6,754 bases of DNA, from contig CANBUA010000259.1 in assembly GCA_947372535.1 (NCBI GenBank), positions 1 to 6,754 of the forward strand, given 5' to 3'. Positions 6,332 to 6,754 of the stretch are shown piece after piece. The translations under genes and the position numbers were made by a program. Origin of the DNA: Burkholderiales bacterium. Lineage in GTDB: Bacteria > Pseudomonadota > Gammaproteobacteria > Burkholderiales > Burkholderiaceae. Below the pieces are notes generated by a model. It was not told the origin of the DNA, made no database searches, and saw only the letters and a program-made list of their open reading frames with translations. Position 1 is the first letter of the stretch. Every line of letters starts with the position of its first letter.

Positions 6332-6754
6332 TCAGAACGAAGCGCCGAATTGGGCCAAGGCTGCCACTTCGCGGTCTTTCGAATAGGCCACCGACAGCTG
6401 CAAACCCAACAGGCTCACACCAGCGGTGATGGCGCTGTACTTGGCCTTGATGTCATCGCGGAAACCCAGACGCAGCTTGGCCACGTTCCAGGCGTTGAGT
6501 TCACCGCCCACCGCGAAGATCTGGCTCGAATCCGTGCCCGTGCCCACCACCTTGTTGGCGGTCAGGTCCAGATCGGAGGTGAGCGTGCCGTACTTGCCCA
6601 CCCAGGCCGCACCCACGCGCACTTGCGGCGCCAGCTTCACATCCTGCGTGGCGTCGGCCGTCTTGTAGGTGTGGGGGATCAGGTTGCGCACCACCAGGCC
6701 CAGGCGCACGTTTTCGTAGGAGCCGGCTTCGAAGGTCTTGGCCAGGCCCACGTC
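6332..6754 (-). CDS. TraF_2-family (PF13729) outer-membrane protein, C-terminal part only
   Basis: The frame is open to the right edge of the window (it begins Asp-Val-Gly-Leu-Ala-Lys), so the start and N-terminal part lie outside; the GTG at 6751 is not a likely start. About 140 residues are visible. Recognisable family features are VRLGLVVRNLIPHTY, a Pro-Gln-Val-Arg-Val-Gly-Ala strand, a TLTSDLDLTANK strand, VGGELNAW, KLRLGFRDD and a glycine-containing ending GLQLSVAYS. The chain ends in Phe, as expected for an outer-membrane barrel. This family is named after the F-plasmid transfer protein TraF, but many members are chromosomal outer-membrane proteins with no link to conjugation, and no transfer genes are visible here. 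The role is probably envelope-related and undefined. It converges on the barrel gene, with a 68-base gap that holds its terminator. Confidence 0.78.
   Translation of the reverse strand, partial: DVGLAKTFEAGSYENVRLGLVVRNLIPHTYKTADATQDVKLAPQVRVGAAWVGKYGTLTSDLDLTANKVVGTGTDSSQIFAVGGELNAWNVAKLRLGFRDDIKAKYSAITAGVSLLGLQLSVAYSKDREVAALAQFGASF

Noticed and set aside
6332..6754. A conjugation locus, suggested by the TraF name
   Set aside because: Only the TraF_2 family name suggests it. No relaxase, pilus or other transfer gene is visible, and chromosomal members of this family are common.

Overview
The window is GC-rich, with G/C-ending codons and long spurious antisense reading frames. The gene families point to a beta-proteobacterium, most likely Burkholderiales (Comamonadaceae-like). 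Supporting signs are a lipoprotein with a poly-Gly tether after the lipobox, an NYN-OST-HTH protein and a chromosomal TraF_2-type outer-membrane protein. The genus cannot be fixed from the sequence alone.

Layout from left to right: (1) bases 1-1386, plus strand, a probable NYN (PIN-like) ribonuclease with an OST-HTH/LOTUS domain and a long disordered RGG-type tail; its 5' end probably lies outside the window. (2) bases 1387-1537, a 151-base intergenic region with a GC-rich hairpin whose T-tract faces the minus strand and a second long imperfect hairpin in the leader of the next gene. (3) bases 1538-6263, three plus-strand genes for exported proteins: a large lipoprotein (about 879 aa), a 301-aa predicted outer-membrane barrel and a 371-aa Trp-rich predicted outer-membrane barrel. 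The last two overlap by one base (TGATG). A hairpin sits in the 65-base gap between the lipoprotein and the first barrel. (4) bases 6332-6754, minus strand, the C-terminal part of a TraF_2-family (PF13729) outer-membrane protein, converging on the cluster and followed by a clear intrinsic terminator at 6285-6308.

The most interesting part is the lipoprotein plus two-barrel cluster. All three products carry export signals, both barrels end like substrates of the BAM complex, and I cannot assign any of the three to a characterised system. It could be a cell-envelope or surface-display module in which the lipoprotein works with one or both barrels. That is inference from gene order and export signals only. 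I see no mobile element, CRISPR array, tRNA or rRNA.
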